Numbered from the stretch's first letter, positions 53,602 to 62,320 are shown. The stretch: 64,000 bases of DNA from Granulicella sp. S190 (GCF_009766095.1 NZ_LMUD01000009.1:62001-126000), one strand, 5' to 3'. The notes: generated by a model not told the origin, from the sequence alone. Translations and numbers: made by a program.

Positions 53602-55089
53602 ATGTCTTATGCTGCTGCGGTCGACCACCTCTACGCTCTGGGCCATGAGCTTGCCCCTGCAACGCCAAGCGCTCCACGCCGCAAGTTCGACCTCGCCCAC
53701 ATGCGCGTGTTGGCCGCGGCCCTGGGTGACCCGCAGGCTACCTTCCCCTCGGTTTTGATCGCCGGGACCAATGGCAAAGGCTCCACGGCAGCCACGTTGA
53801 GCAGCATTCTTACTGCCGCCGGTTACCGGACTGGCCTCTATACGTCCCCCCACCTGATTCGCGTCAACGAGCGCATCCAGATCGATGGACGCCAGATCTC
53901 TGATGAGGACTTTGCCCGCCTCTACTTCCAGGTGGACGAGGCCGCCCGCCGTCTTGTCGAGTCCGCCGTCCTTCCGCACCCGCCCAGTTTCTTCGAGGTT
54001 CTTACCGCAGTAGCCTTCCTTTACTTCGCCGGCCACCGGGCGGCGCAGGCGGACACGGTGCCCCCAGACGAGACTGCTGTAGATATCGCGATCCTCGAGG
54101 TGGGCCTGGGAGGCCGTCTCGATGCTACCAATATCGTCGATCCCATCCTCTCCCTCCTCACTGACATCGCGCTGGATCATCAGGACTACCTTGGCAACAC
54201 CATCTCCGAGATCACCCGCGAGAAGGCCGGCATCCTGCGTCCCGGCGGCACGCTGATCATCCTTCCTCAACATCCAGAAGCGAATCAGGCCATCGGCGAG
54301 GCCGCTGCCACGTTGAACCTGCGGGCTATCAACGCCGCAGAGTATATCCCCCGGCAGACTCCCGGCGTTCCCCGCATGGACGCAGGCGAACCGGGCAACG
54401 AATTGTCACGTGTGCTCCCGGCCAATCGGTACAGCGTCACAGTGGGTGGCGAGCCGGTGGAGGTCGATTCGCCTCTAGCTGGACACCATCAACAGAGGAA
54501 CATCGCCCTGGCCATAGCGGCAGCGACAGAGTTACGCAACACAGACAGTTACAAATATGGTCTGGCTATTTCAAATAGTAACCGTGAAGGTTACAAGATA
54601 ACAAACGCCAACATAGAAGCAGGTATTCGCAGTACGCAGTGGCCTGGCCGTCTCGAACTGTTCACGTTTGCCCATGGCCCGCATCTCCTGCTCGACGTCG
54701 CGCACAACCCCGCCGGCGCCTGGACCCTTCGTGCTGCCATCGCACAACTCCCTCAGGCGCAACCCCGTACGCTGCTCTTCAGCTGCCTCCGCGACAAAGA
54801 CCTGAGCGAGATGGCGCAGATCATCTTTCCTCTTTTTGACTCGTCCTCGGGCGACCCGGAGCGCAGTAGGGACCACATCGTACTCGCTCCCATCGACAAT
54901 CCCCGCGCCGCGTCGGTCGATAATCTGCTGGCTGCCGCCCATGCGCTGGAGATTCCCGCCCATGCCGCCCCACACCTCGCCGCCGCCCTCGCCCAGGCCC
55001 GCGCGGTAACACCTCCCGACGGCCTGATCATTGCCACCGGCTCTGTCTACCTCGTGGGTGAGATCCGCCAGCTGGCGGGAGAGCTATGA
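53602..55089 (+). CDS. folC: Folylpolyglutamate synthase / dihydrofolate synthase
   Basis: A 495-aa Mur-ligase-like FolC. Visible: FPSVLIAGTNGKGSTAATLS (ATP loop), GLYTSPHLIRVNERIQIDG, ILEVGLGGRLDATNI, and in the C-terminal half LLLDVAHNPAGAWTLRA. A Ser/Asn-rich insert near residues 315-330 looks variable. Start at ATG 53602. Its stop overlaps plsC (ATGA). Confidence 0.92.
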   Translation: MSYAAAVDHLYALGHELAPATPSAPRRKFDLAHMRVLAAALGDPQATFPSVLIAGTNGKGSTAATLSSILTAAGYRTGLYTSPHLIRVNERIQIDGRQISDEDFARLYFQVDEAARRLVESAVLPHPPSFFEVLTAVAFLYFAGHRAAQADTVPPDETAVDIAILEVGLGGRLDATNIVDPILSLLTDIALDHQDYLGNTISEITREKAGILRPGGTLIILPQHPEANQAIGEAAATLNLRAINAAEYIPRQTPGVPRMDAGEPGNELSRVLPANRYSVTVGGEPVEVDSPLAGHHQQRNIALAIAAATELRNTDSYKYGLAISNSNREGYKITNANIEAGIRSTQWPGRLELFTFAHGPHLLLDVAHNPAGAWTLRAAIAQLPQAQPRTLLFSCLRDKDLSEMAQIIFPLFDSSSGDPERSRDHIVLAPIDNPRAASVDNLLAAAHALEIPAHAAPHLAAALAQARAVTPPDGLIIATGSVYLVGEIRQLAGEL

Positions 55090-55970
55090 ACGACTCTCCC
55101 CTGGCTGACAGCGCGACCGAGAAGAGGGAGAACCAAGCCACGGGCTCAACCGAACCGACGTCCGCTGGCCAATCCGTTCTCTCTGTAGAGGAGGTAGACG
55201 AGCCGAGCGCGGCAGTTCCTCTCGTCCCGAAGCAACCGCCCTTCCTTCTGCGCTGGCTCTCCTATCTTATTTTCATCCCGCTTCTTGGTCTTGCCACCGC
55301 AGGCTTTGGCTGCATCTCCCTGCTCGCCGGTCTGTGGGACAAATCGGGTCGGCAGCAGCACGCCATCGCTCACGTCTGGGCGCGAACCCTGCTTCTCATC
55401 AGCCTCTCTCCGGTCAAGATCGTCGGACGCGAGAAGCTTCACGAGCATGAGACTGCGGTTTACGCCTCAAACCACCTCAGCTATATGGATACCCCGGTCC
55501 TCTTTGCCAAGCTTCCCTTCCAGTTCCGCATCCTGGCCAAGCAGTCGCTGTGGAAGGTTCCGTTCATCGGCTGGTACCTCAACCGCTCGGGACAGGTGCC
55601 GGTAGATTCGAACAGCCCTCGCTCCATGATCGCAAGCTTGAACCGTGGCGTGGCTACCCTGAAACAGAACCTGCCGCTGGTCCTGTTTCCAGAGGGCGGA
55701 CGGGCGGCTACTGGTGAGCTCCAGGCGATGATGTCCGGCTGCGCGTATATGGCGATCAAGGCCCAAGTTCCTCTGATTCCGCTGACGTTGATCGGGACCT
55801 ACGAACTTTTGCCGATTCACGTCTACGCGCTGCATCCGCGGCCTATTTTGATCGTGGTGGGCGACCCGATCCCTACCGCAGGGCTTATCGGTCGCGACGC
55901 CGATGCGCTGACCAAGCAGCTGTATGACGCCATCTCTGCGACCTACCTCCTTCATACAGCTAACCGCTAG
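55086..55970 (+). CDS. plsC: 1-acyl-sn-glycerol-3-phosphate acyltransferase-like protein
   Basis: A 294-aa membrane acyltransferase. After a polar N-terminal ~50 residues come one or two hydrophobic segments (LSYLIFIPLLGLATAGFGCI). The catalytic HX4D motif is YASNHLSYMDTPVLF and the second motif is FPEGGRAATGE, with EGGR instead of the usual EGTR. It makes phosphatidic acid from lyso-PA. Coupled to folC by ATGA. Confidence 0.88.
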   Translation: MNDSPLADSATEKRENQATGSTEPTSAGQSVLSVEEVDEPSAAVPLVPKQPPFLLRWLSYLIFIPLLGLATAGFGCISLLAGLWDKSGRQQHAIAHVWARTLLLISLSPVKIVGREKLHEHETAVYASNHLSYMDTPVLFAKLPFQFRILAKQSLWKVPFIGWYLNRSGQVPVDSNSPRSMIASLNRGVATLKQNLPLVLFPEGGRAATGELQAMMSGCAYMAIKAQVPLIPLTLIGTYELLPIHVYALHPRPILIVVGDPIPTAGLIGRDADALTKQLYDAISATYLLHTANR

Positions 55971-55998
55971 CTGAATACGAATGGGAAGTGGATTTTGA

Positions 55999-56014
55999 TG
56001 TTCCACGTGGAACA
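55999..56014. promoter_or_regulatory. parS site 1
   Basis: TGTTCCACGTGGAACA is a perfect 16-bp palindrome matching the chromosomal parS consensus. ParB binds it and loads CTP-dependently. It lies between plsC and the C26 hydrolase gene. Confidence 0.92.
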
Positions 56015-56043
56015 TTAAGGCCGCGTCGTATGATTAAAACGTT

Positions 56044-56823
56044 ATGAAGCCACGGATCGCCATTCCCGTCCCTACCAGCACAGACCTTGCCTACAACCAG
56101 CGCTCCTGGTCACAGTACGCTGCGGCAGTGGAACGTAGCGGTGGTATCCCGGTTGAGGTGCCGCTTACCGCTTCGCCCTCCGCCGTCGCGGATCTAATCA
56201 ACACCTGCCAGGCCGTCCTGCTGCCCGGTAGCCCCGCCGACGTCAACCCGCAAAAATACGGGCAGGAGCCGGTCCCGGAGTGCGCACCTGCGGATAACGC
56301 CCGCGAAAACGTGGACGAACTCCTGATTCAGGACGCTCATAACCTCTATAAGCCCATCTTCGCCATCTGCTTCGGCCTTCAGTTTCTTAATGTCTGGCGT
56401 GGGGGGACTCTGGTGCAGGATCTGTCGATACTCCCGGTGAATCATGCGGCTGGGAGAAGCGTAGCCGTTGCGCATACTGCGGCGATCGCTCCCGACTCGC
56501 TGCTTGGATCGTTGCTCGAAACGGTCGAAGCTCCGCTGCAGGACGACTTTCTGCGGCTCCCCATCAACTCCAGCCATCATCAGGCCATCGGCATCCCCGG
56601 GGATGGACTTCGCGTCGCAGCTCGCTGCCCTCAGGACGGGGTTGTCGAGTCTGTCGAAGGCGGCCAAGCCAGCGAAGGTGCCAGCTCCCATTTCGTTTTG
56701 GGTGTCCAGTGGCATCCCGAGCGCAGCTATGACATCAGTTCGAGCTCCCGGTCCCTCTTTGACCGGTTCGTGGCCCAAGCTTCGGTATGGGCACCTCGTC
56801 CGATCCATACCTCAATAGCGTGA
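56044..56823 (+). CDS. Gamma-glutamyl-gamma-aminobutyrate hydrolase-like (peptidase C26)
   Basis: A 259-aa class I glutamine-amidotransferase-like hydrolase: KPRIAIPVPTSTDLAYNQRS at the start, VLLPGSPADVNPQKYGQEPV, the nucleophile Cys in PIFAICFGLQFLNVW, and FVLGVQWHPERSYD with catalytic His and Glu. Related to PuuD. It lies between parS sites 1 and 2. Substrate unknown. Confidence 0.85.
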   Translation: MKPRIAIPVPTSTDLAYNQRSWSQYAAAVERSGGIPVEVPLTASPSAVADLINTCQAVLLPGSPADVNPQKYGQEPVPECAPADNARENVDELLIQDAHNLYKPIFAICFGLQFLNVWRGGTLVQDLSILPVNHAAGRSVAVAHTAAIAPDSLLGSLLETVEAPLQDDFLRLPINSSHHQAIGIPGDGLRVAARCPQDGVVESVEGGQASEGASSHFVLGVQWHPERSYDISSSSRSLFDRFVAQASVWAPRPIHTSIA

Positions 56824-56847
56824 TTCGACCACTGATCACGGCTGGGA

Positions 56848-56863
56848 TGTTCCACGTGGAACA
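56848..56863. promoter_or_regulatory. parS site 2
   Basis: TGTTCCACGTGGAACA again; the palindrome extends to 24 bp (56844-56867, GGGA...TCCC flanks). It lies between the C26 gene and rsmG. Confidence 0.93.
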
Positions 56864-56910
56864 TCCCAAGAGAGCACAGGCTCAGAGTCCTCTGAGATAC
56901 TGATACCTCC

Positions 56911-57513
56911 ATGCCAACACTCTCAGAGACCGAGATCGCATCCTTGCTTGTGCCGTATCTTCCTGCTACGGAACCAGTTATCCTCTCGCAGCTCTCCGTT
57001 TATCTCGAACTACTCCTCAAATGGAACGCTCGCACCAATCTCACCGCGATTCGCGACCCGAGCGAGATCGTGCAGCGTCACTTCGGCGAGAGCCTCTTCG
57101 CTGGACTGCATTTGGCCCCTGATGCCGATACCCTGCTCGACTTCGGCTCAGGAGCGGGCTTTCCTGGTCTGCCTATCGCGCTGTGGCGCCCCAAGGTCTC
57201 CGTCACCCTGGCCGAATCTCAGAATAAAAAGGCCACTTTCCTACGGGAGGTCGTGCGAACCCTCGGTCTCCCGGTCGAGATTTGGGCTGCGCGGGTTGAA
57301 TCCATGGCTTCGGTTCGAACATTCCATACCGTGACCCTCCGTGCGGTCGACAATATGGATGCGGCACTTGCCGCAGCCACCCCCCGGGCGAGCCATCAAC
57401 TTCTGCTCCTTGCCGGCTCTCAACCTCCCACTCCCTCCGGATTCACCTTTCTGCCACCAATACCGATACCCACCACGCAATCCAGCATTCTTCTACGCGC
57501 TATCCGGGAGTAG
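56911..57513 (+). CDS. rsmG: 16S rRNA (guanine527-N7)-methyltransferase
   Basis: A 200-aa RsmG: LLKWNARTNLTAIRDPSEIV, LLDFGSGAGFPGLPIALWRP (SAM-binding) and ESQNKKATFLREVVRTLGL. Start at ATG 56911. It usually follows mnmG and precedes parA; mnmG is missing here, but the parA neighbourhood is kept. Confidence 0.9.
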   Translation: MPTLSETEIASLLVPYLPATEPVILSQLSVYLELLLKWNARTNLTAIRDPSEIVQRHFGESLFAGLHLAPDADTLLDFGSGAGFPGLPIALWRPKVSVTLAESQNKKATFLREVVRTLGLPVEIWAARVESMASVRTFHTVTLRAVDNMDAALAAATPRASHQLLLLAGSQPPTPSGFTFLPPIPIPTTQSSILLRAIRE

Positions 57514-57526
57514 CCGCTGTAGCTAA

Positions 57527-57542
57527 TGTTCCACGTGGAACA
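57527..57542. promoter_or_regulatory. parS site 3
   Basis: TGTTCCACGTGGAACA, identical to the other two, directly after rsmG and 147 bp before parA. Confidence 0.93.
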
Positions 57543-57545
57543 AAG

Positions 57546-57636
57546 ATTTCCACATCACTCCTCCCGGAACCCCTTCATTCAGGCCCCCGAAACACGTATC
57601 CCACAAGTTCTCCACAGCCTCTGCCCGTTCTGCACA
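57546..57636 (+). promoter_or_regulatory. Cluster of near-consensus DnaA boxes
   Basis: ATTTCCACA (57546-57554), TTCTCCACA (57608-57616) and TTCTGCACA (57628-57636) each differ from TTWTNCACA at one position and share orientation; the last two are 20 bp apart. They lie in the rsmG-parA gap beside parS site 3. A candidate origin or DnaA-regulated promoter, weakly supported. Confidence 0.35.
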
Positions 57637-57688
57637 GTCCAACGCCATTGCCAGCATCTTCTGCTCCCGATACCCTTCAACTACCGCA

Positions 57689-58666
57689 ATGACGACCGAA
57701 CAGTCCACTCCTAAGCTTGAAGACGCAGCCACCACACCCGCCGACCCGAAATCTAACTCCAAATTCACCCCCAAGACCTCCAAGGTCATTGCTGTCGTCA
57801 ACCAAAAGGGGGGCGTCGGCAAGACGACCACCGCGATCAATCTTGCAGCGGCCCTGTCTCTCGAAGGCCTCAATACCCTGCTGATCGACTGCGATCCCCA
57901 GGCAAACTCCACTGGCGGTCTCGGCTTTGCTCGCGCCAAGGACGGCGAGGAGGCCCGCCTCAGCATCTACGACATCCTCGTCGGACAGACCACCATCGCC
58001 GAGGCTCTTCTCAGCACGGAGATCGACACCCTCAAGCTCATTCCTAGCAGCAAGAACCTTATCGGAGCCACAATTGAGTTGATCGGTCTCGACCGCCGCG
58101 AGTACCGGCTTCGCGACGCCATTGAGCCCATCCGCGCCGATTACCCGTTTATCCTTCTCGACTGCCCCCCGGCGCTTGACCTGCTCACCCTGAACTCGCT
58201 CGTCGCCGCCGACACCTTGCTGGTACCCATGCAGGCCGAATACTTCGCCCTCGAAGGCATCTCCGAGCTGATGAGCACGCTCGACCGCGTTGGGCAGGCC
58301 TTCAATCCCGGCCTCGCGCTCGAAGGCGTCCTGCTGACCATGTACGACGACCGCACCAACCTCTCGCAGCAGGTCTCGGAGAATCTGCAGGCCTTCTTCA
58401 CCGAAAAGCTGCTCAAGACCACCATCCCTCGCAATATCCGCCTTGCAGAGGCCCCAAGCCACGGCAAACCCGTCTCCCTCTACGATCCCAAATCCCGCGG
58501 TTCCGAAGCCTATCGCGAGCTGGCGTTGGAGCTTCTCAGTAGAAACAACATGGCCAGCCCTGAAGAAAAGCGCCGCAAAGCCTCCGCCGCCGCCGCAGCG
58601 AGCGCTTTGAAGTCCTTCAACAAGCCAGAGAAGAAGACGCGCTTCTGGCAATCGAAGCAAAGTTAA
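57689..58666 (+). CDS. parA: Chromosome partition ATPase ParA (Soj)
   Basis: A 325-aa ParA. The deviant Walker A is [17 protein letters not shown] (about residue 37), switch regions [14 protein letters not shown] and [16 protein letters not shown] follow. The C-terminal tail is basic and low-complexity ([18 protein letters not shown]), which may aid non-specific DNA binding. Partner of the ParB encoded 95 bp downstream. The start at 57689 leaves ~30 disordered N-terminal residues. Confidence 0.94.
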   Translation: MTTEQSTPKLEDAATTPADPKSNSKFTPKTSKVIAVVNQKGGVGKTTTAINLAAALSLEGLNTLLIDCDPQANSTGGLGFARAKDGEEARLSIYDILVGQTTIAEALLSTEIDTLKLIPSSKNLIGATIELIGLDRREYRLRDAIEPIRADYPFILLDCPPALDLLTLNSLVAADTLLVPMQAEYFALEGISELMSTLDRVGQAFNPGLALEGVLLTMYDDRTNLSQQVSENLQAFFTEKLLKTTIPRNIRLAEAPSHGKPVSLYDPKSRGSEAYRELALELLSRNNMASPEEKRRKASAAAAASALKSFNKPEKKTRFWQSKQS

Positions 58667-58680
58667 ACGCCACGGAGAGG

Positions 58681-58713
58681 CCGCTCCACGCGCAGTGGGC
58701 TCGTCCGGCAGGA
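58681..58713 (-). repeat. Dispersed repeat, family 2, copy 4 (inverted), between parA and parB
   Basis: Read on the minus strand: TCCTGCCGGACGAGCCCACT, then GCGCGTGGAGCGG. This matches copy 3 (14911-14945) at nearly every base. Only the core is present, without the TCACTTCGTGA end or the hairpin. Confidence 0.7.
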
Positions 58714-58761
58714 CAACAACTTTATCCAGATCAATTCATTCGAAGAAGAAAGCCGCAAACC

Positions 58762-59676
58762 ATGCCAACCGCAACAGTCGATCCAAAACGCCGCGCCCTG
58801 GGCAAGGGCCTCGAGTCTCTCCTCCCACAGCGTCCAGCCGCTCCAGCACCTCCCCCGCCACAGCAAGCAGCAGAGGCGACCGGCAAGCCTCTCGAGATCC
58901 CCCTCGACCAGATCGACCGCAACCCCTTCCAGACGCGCACGCAGTTCGACGAGGCCAAACTCGGGGAGCTGGCGCAGTCCATCGCTGCTTCAGGCGTGGT
59001 GCAGCCCATCGTCGTCAGACCGCTCTCCGGCGGCCGCTACCAGCTCATCACCGGCGAACGCCGCTGGCTGGCCAGCAAGAAGGCAAACAAGACCACCATC
59101 CCGGCCATCGTGCGTCAGGTTTCGGACGAGCAGACCCTCGAGATGACCATCGTCGAGAACCTTCAGCGTGCCGACCTCAACCCGATCGAGCAGGCTCGCG
59201 CCTACCAGCGCCTCAGCAGCGACTTCAAGATGACCCAGGAGCAGATGGCCATCCGCACTGGCAAAGAGCGGGCGAGCGTCTCTAACTTCCTTCGTTTGTT
59301 ACGTTTACCTGATTCTATCCAGCAAAAGGTGGAGTCCGGCGATCTCTCCTTCGGCCACGCCCGCACCCTGCTGGCTCTGGAGTCGCCCGAAGCCATCACG
59401 GCTGCGGCCCAGAAGGTTATGGCGCTGTCGTTGTCTGTTCGTCAGACCGAGAGCTACGTGCAGGGACTCATCAACCCGGAGGCCAAGGAGAAGAAGGAGT
59501 CCAAGGCCGACGCGCAGCCCGAAGATCCCAACGTTCGCGAGGCTCAGGATCGCCTTCGCCGCACCCTCGGCCTCAAGGTTCGCATTGAAGACAAGAAAGG
59601 CAAAGGTCGCGTCATCATCGAGTACTCCGGCCTCGAAGACTTCGACTCCATCCTCACCGCACTCGGCGGCCAGTAG
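58762..59676 (+). CDS. parB: Chromosome partition protein ParB (Spo0J)
   Basis: A 304-aa ParB. N-terminal CTPase/parB domain with DQIDRNPFQTRTQFDEAKL, GVVQPIVVRPL and ITGERRWLASKKA; helix-turn-helix QEQMAIRTGKERASVSNFL; C-terminal dimerisation domain with GLKVRIEDKKGKGRVIIEYS. It binds the three parS sites 1-3 kb upstream. The first 40 residues are Pro/Ala-rich with the ParA-stimulating basic start (KRRALGKGLESLL). Confidence 0.94.
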   Translation: MPTATVDPKRRALGKGLESLLPQRPAAPAPPPPQQAAEATGKPLEIPLDQIDRNPFQTRTQFDEAKLGELAQSIAASGVVQPIVVRPLSGGRYQLITGERRWLASKKANKTTIPAIVRQVSDEQTLEMTIVENLQRADLNPIEQARAYQRLSSDFKMTQEQMAIRTGKERASVSNFLRLLRLPDSIQQKVESGDLSFGHARTLLALESPEAITAAAQKVMALSLSVRQTESYVQGLINPEAKEKKESKADAQPEDPNVREAQDRLRRTLGLKVRIEDKKGKGRVIIEYSGLEDFDSILTALGGQ

Positions 59677-59760
59677 ATTCTGAATCGCCGAAACACTTCA
59701 GCCACGCAGTAGAACATTAAGAATCTCAGAGATCTCAAAGACAAGTCCAGGAGACGGCAT

Positions 59761-61062
59761 ATGCGTCACGCGAATCACGTGAAACTCTTTATGTTCCTCA
59801 TTATGTTACAAATTGTAGCCATCGCGGCTATGGCTCAAACAACGACTCGCACCCTCGTCCGCACCGGACATCTGCTCGACGTGAAGACCGGGGCCGAGCC
59901 TGCAGCCCAGACGATTATCGTTACCGGGGATCGCATCACCGCCATCGCGCCAACGGCCTCCACGCCGAAACAGCCAGGCGATACCGAGATCGACCTCTCC
60001 CGCTACACCGTCATGCCTGGCCTCATCGATGTCCACACCCATCTCACCAACGCCAACAACTTCGATCCCTACTTTGAGCTGTCGATGACTCCGGGCAAAG
60101 AGGCGATCATTGGCGTCGAAAACGCGAAGGTCACGCTCGAAGCCGGGTTTACCACCGTGCGCAACGTCGGCGCCAACGACTTCACCGATGTAGCCCTTCG
60201 TGATGAGATCAACGCCGGCCACATCCCCGGCCCGCACATGCAGGTCTCCGGCCCACCTCTCGGCATCACCGGCGGACACATGGACGAGAACCTTCTGCCG
60301 TACGAGTACCACGTCCACGCAGAAGGCGTAGCCGATGGCATCGCAGCCGTCCAGCATAAGGTTCGCGAAAACATCAAGTACGGCGCAGACCTCATCAAGA
60401 TCGGAGCCACCGGCGGCGTTCTTTCGAAAGGAGACGACCCGCAGGCCAGCCAGTACACGCTCGAAGAGATGCAGGCCATCGTCGCCGACGCGCATCGCCT
60501 GGGCCGCAAGGTCGCCGCCCACGCCCATGGAGCGCAGGGCATCATCTTCGCCACCGAAGCGGGCGTCGACTCTATCGAGCACGGCTCGTACCTCAACGAT
60601 GAGGGCATCGCGCTGATGAAGAAGCATGGCACCTATCTCGTGCCCACGGCGTACCTCATCGACTGGATGCAGCAGTACGGCAATTTGCCGCCGATCTATC
60701 AGCAGAAGATGAAGGATGTCAGCGCGGTCGAAAAGCAAAACGCAATCAAAGCCATCAAGGCCGGCGTCAAGATTGCATTGGGCACTGATGCAGCGGTCTA
60801 TCCACACGGCCTTAACGCGCATGAACTCGACGTGTACGTCAATCAGTTCGGCATGTCTCCGCTCGCCGCGATTCAGACCGGCACCCTCAACGCAGCGGAC
60901 CTGATGTCCTGGACCGACCGCGTCGGCTCCATTGAGCCCGGCAAGTGGGCCGACATCATCGCCATCGACGGCGACCCGCTCAAAGACGTCAAAATCCTTC
61001 AGCACGTCAACTTCGTGATGAAGTCCGGCGTGGTCTACAAAGACGAAACTCACAAGCAATAA
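59761..61062 (+). CDS. Secreted metal-dependent amidohydrolase
   Basis: A 433-aa protein with a signal peptide (KLFMFLIMLQIVAIAAMAQ). The TIM-barrel amidohydrolase has the HxH motif GLIDVHTHLTNAN, the probable carboxylated Lys in ADLIKIGATGGVLSKG, HAHGAQG, SIEHGSYL, and the metal Asp in LGTDAAVYPHG. Such enzymes are imidazolonepropionase- or Xaa-Pro dipeptidase-like; substrate unknown. Periplasmic or outer-surface location is likely. Confidence 0.85.
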   Translation: MRHANHVKLFMFLIMLQIVAIAAMAQTTTRTLVRTGHLLDVKTGAEPAAQTIIVTGDRITAIAPTASTPKQPGDTEIDLSRYTVMPGLIDVHTHLTNANNFDPYFELSMTPGKEAIIGVENAKVTLEAGFTTVRNVGANDFTDVALRDEINAGHIPGPHMQVSGPPLGITGGHMDENLLPYEYHVHAEGVADGIAAVQHKVRENIKYGADLIKIGATGGVLSKGDDPQASQYTLEEMQAIVADAHRLGRKVAAHAHGAQGIIFATEAGVDSIEHGSYLNDEGIALMKKHGTYLVPTAYLIDWMQQYGNLPPIYQQKMKDVSAVEKQNAIKAIKAGVKIALGTDAAVYPHGLNAHELDVYVNQFGMSPLAAIQTGTLNAADLMSWTDRVGSIEPGKWADIIAIDGDPLKDVKILQHVNFVMKSGVVYKDETHKQ

Positions 61063-61083
61063 AGAAGGGGCTCACCAGCCAGC

Positions 61084-61800
61084 ATGAAAGCGACCGCTCT
61101 GGAGTTCCGTCTCCGTTACCTTATCCACGCCGTGCTGTACGTACTTGGCTTTATCGCCCCGTGGAACAGCCTGGTGCACCTGGACTCGATTCGCACCTGG
61201 CAGTTCCTCGCAGCATGGCCTGCACGCAGCGGCTGGCTTGGCTTCAGTGCGGCTACCATTGCCGTCCTGTCCCTCGGTATCCTCTTTTCGCTACTGGGAG
61301 CAGCGCTGCGTACGTGGGGCGCAGCTTACCTTGGCCCTTCCATCGTGCAGGACTCGAGCATGCACGGAGACAGCATGGTTGCAGCCGGACCGTACCGCTA
61401 TCTCCGCAACCCGCTCTACCTCGGCACCTTCCTCCACACCTTCGCGCTGGCTCTCCTTATGCCGCCCAGCGGAGCCATCTTCTGTATCCTCACCATCGGC
61501 TTCTTCCAGCTACGTCTGATCTTCGGCGAAGAGGCCTTTCTCACTCCAAAGCTGGGCGCTCCGTATCGCGACTACTGCGCCAAAGTCCCGCGTCTCTTCC
61601 CGGCATTCACGCCGAGGGTTCCGGCCTCCAGCACGCATCCCACATGGCTCGCAGCGTTCTTCGCTGAGATCTACATGTGGGGAGTCGTTATCTCCTTCGC
61701 CACGCTCGGCTGGCGCTACAACTCCGTCCTCATCATCAAGGGAGTGCTTATCTCCTTCGGCCTCTCGCTCATCGTCCGCGCCTTTCTGCCCAAACGCTAG
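61084..61800 (+). CDS. Isoprenylcysteine-carboxyl-methyltransferase-like membrane enzyme
   Basis: A 238-aa multi-pass membrane protein of the ICMT/PEMT family: GPYRYLRNPLYLGTFLHTFA and the C-terminal SAM-binding FGEEAFLTPKLGAPYRDYCA. About five membrane segments. In bacteria the substrate of these enzymes is usually unknown (lipid or isoprenoid thiol). It follows the amidohydrolase by 21 bp. Confidence 0.8.
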   Translation: MKATALEFRLRYLIHAVLYVLGFIAPWNSLVHLDSIRTWQFLAAWPARSGWLGFSAATIAVLSLGILFSLLGAALRTWGAAYLGPSIVQDSSMHGDSMVAAGPYRYLRNPLYLGTFLHTFALALLMPPSGAIFCILTIGFFQLRLIFGEEAFLTPKLGAPYRDYCAKVPRLFPAFTPRVPASSTHPTWLAAFFAEIYMWGVVISFATLGWRYNSVLIIKGVLISFGLSLIVRAFLPKR

Positions 61801-61807
61801 GCGAGAC

Positions 61808-61861
61808 GGCGCCGAAGGCGCTTCAGCCTCGACGGCAGATCGCCCCGTGCGCGCAGCACGC
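61808..61861 (-). repeat. Dispersed ~54-bp repeat, family 1, copy D (inverted, host locus)
   Basis: On the minus strand it reads GCGTGCTGCGCGCACGG and ends CGCCTTCGGCGCC, close to copies A-C in the phage block. It sits between the ICMT-like gene and a terminator. Confidence 0.85.
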
Positions 61862-61893
61862 TTTTGCTTTTGGTCCTTCAAGCTAAAAAAATA

Positions 61894-61940
61894 AAAACCC
61901 GCCGTACCCACACAAGAAAGTCGCGGGCACAGCGGGTTTT
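61894..61940. terminator. Bidirectional terminator-like hairpin
   Basis: AAAACCCGC (61894-61902) pairs with GCGGGTTTT (61932-61940) across a 29-nt loop that has further pairing. It lies between convergent ICMT-like and HU genes. Confidence 0.55.
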
Positions 61941-62023
61941 GGTGATTCGCGCTTCAGCAAACTCTGAGGCGCACTATCGGGGGAGGGCATCTCTCATGCG
62001 GCGCGTTCAGCGTCGCAGTCGAA

Positions 62024-62320
62024 CTACTTCTTCACCGGTGCGATGGTGTCCTTTGCAACCTTGGCCACGCGGAACTTCACCACGGTCTTGGCCTTGATCT
62101 TGATGGTTTCACCCGTCTGGGGGTTGCGGCCAAGACGCGCCTTGCGCTCTGCCTTTACCAGCTTGCCGATACCAGGAATGGTGAACTCGCCATTCTTCTT
62201 GGTCTCTTTCACTGCGGTCTCTGCCAATGCCTCGAGGAAGGCCGCGGTCTGCTTGTTGGTGAGTTCGAGCTTCTCCGCCATGTGGCGAACCAGCGCTGTC
62301 TTCGTCATTCCCTTTGCCAT
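62024..62320 (-). CDS. HU/IHF family DNA-binding protein
   Basis: A 98-aa histone-like protein: MTKTALVRHMAEKLELTNKQ, FTIPGIGKLVKAERKARLGR and the arm region GRNPQTGETIKIKAK. The ATG at 62320 has AAGGAGC 5 nt upstream, preferred over the longer frame from 62401. A nucleoid protein. Confidence 0.92.
   Translation of the reverse strand: MAKGMTKTALVRHMAEKLELTNKQTAAFLEALAETAVKETKKNGEFTIPGIGKLVKAERKARLGRNPQTGETIKIKAKTVVKFRVAKVAKDTIAPVKK

Noticed and set aside
59765-59780. Possible fourth parS (CGAATCACGTGAAACT)
   Set aside because: Only the inner TCACGTGAAAC matches; the outer bases break the palindrome, and it lies inside the amidohydrolase coding start.
61121-61129. TTATCCACG, a one-mismatch DnaA box
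   Set aside because: It is an isolated match inside the ICMT-like coding sequence.
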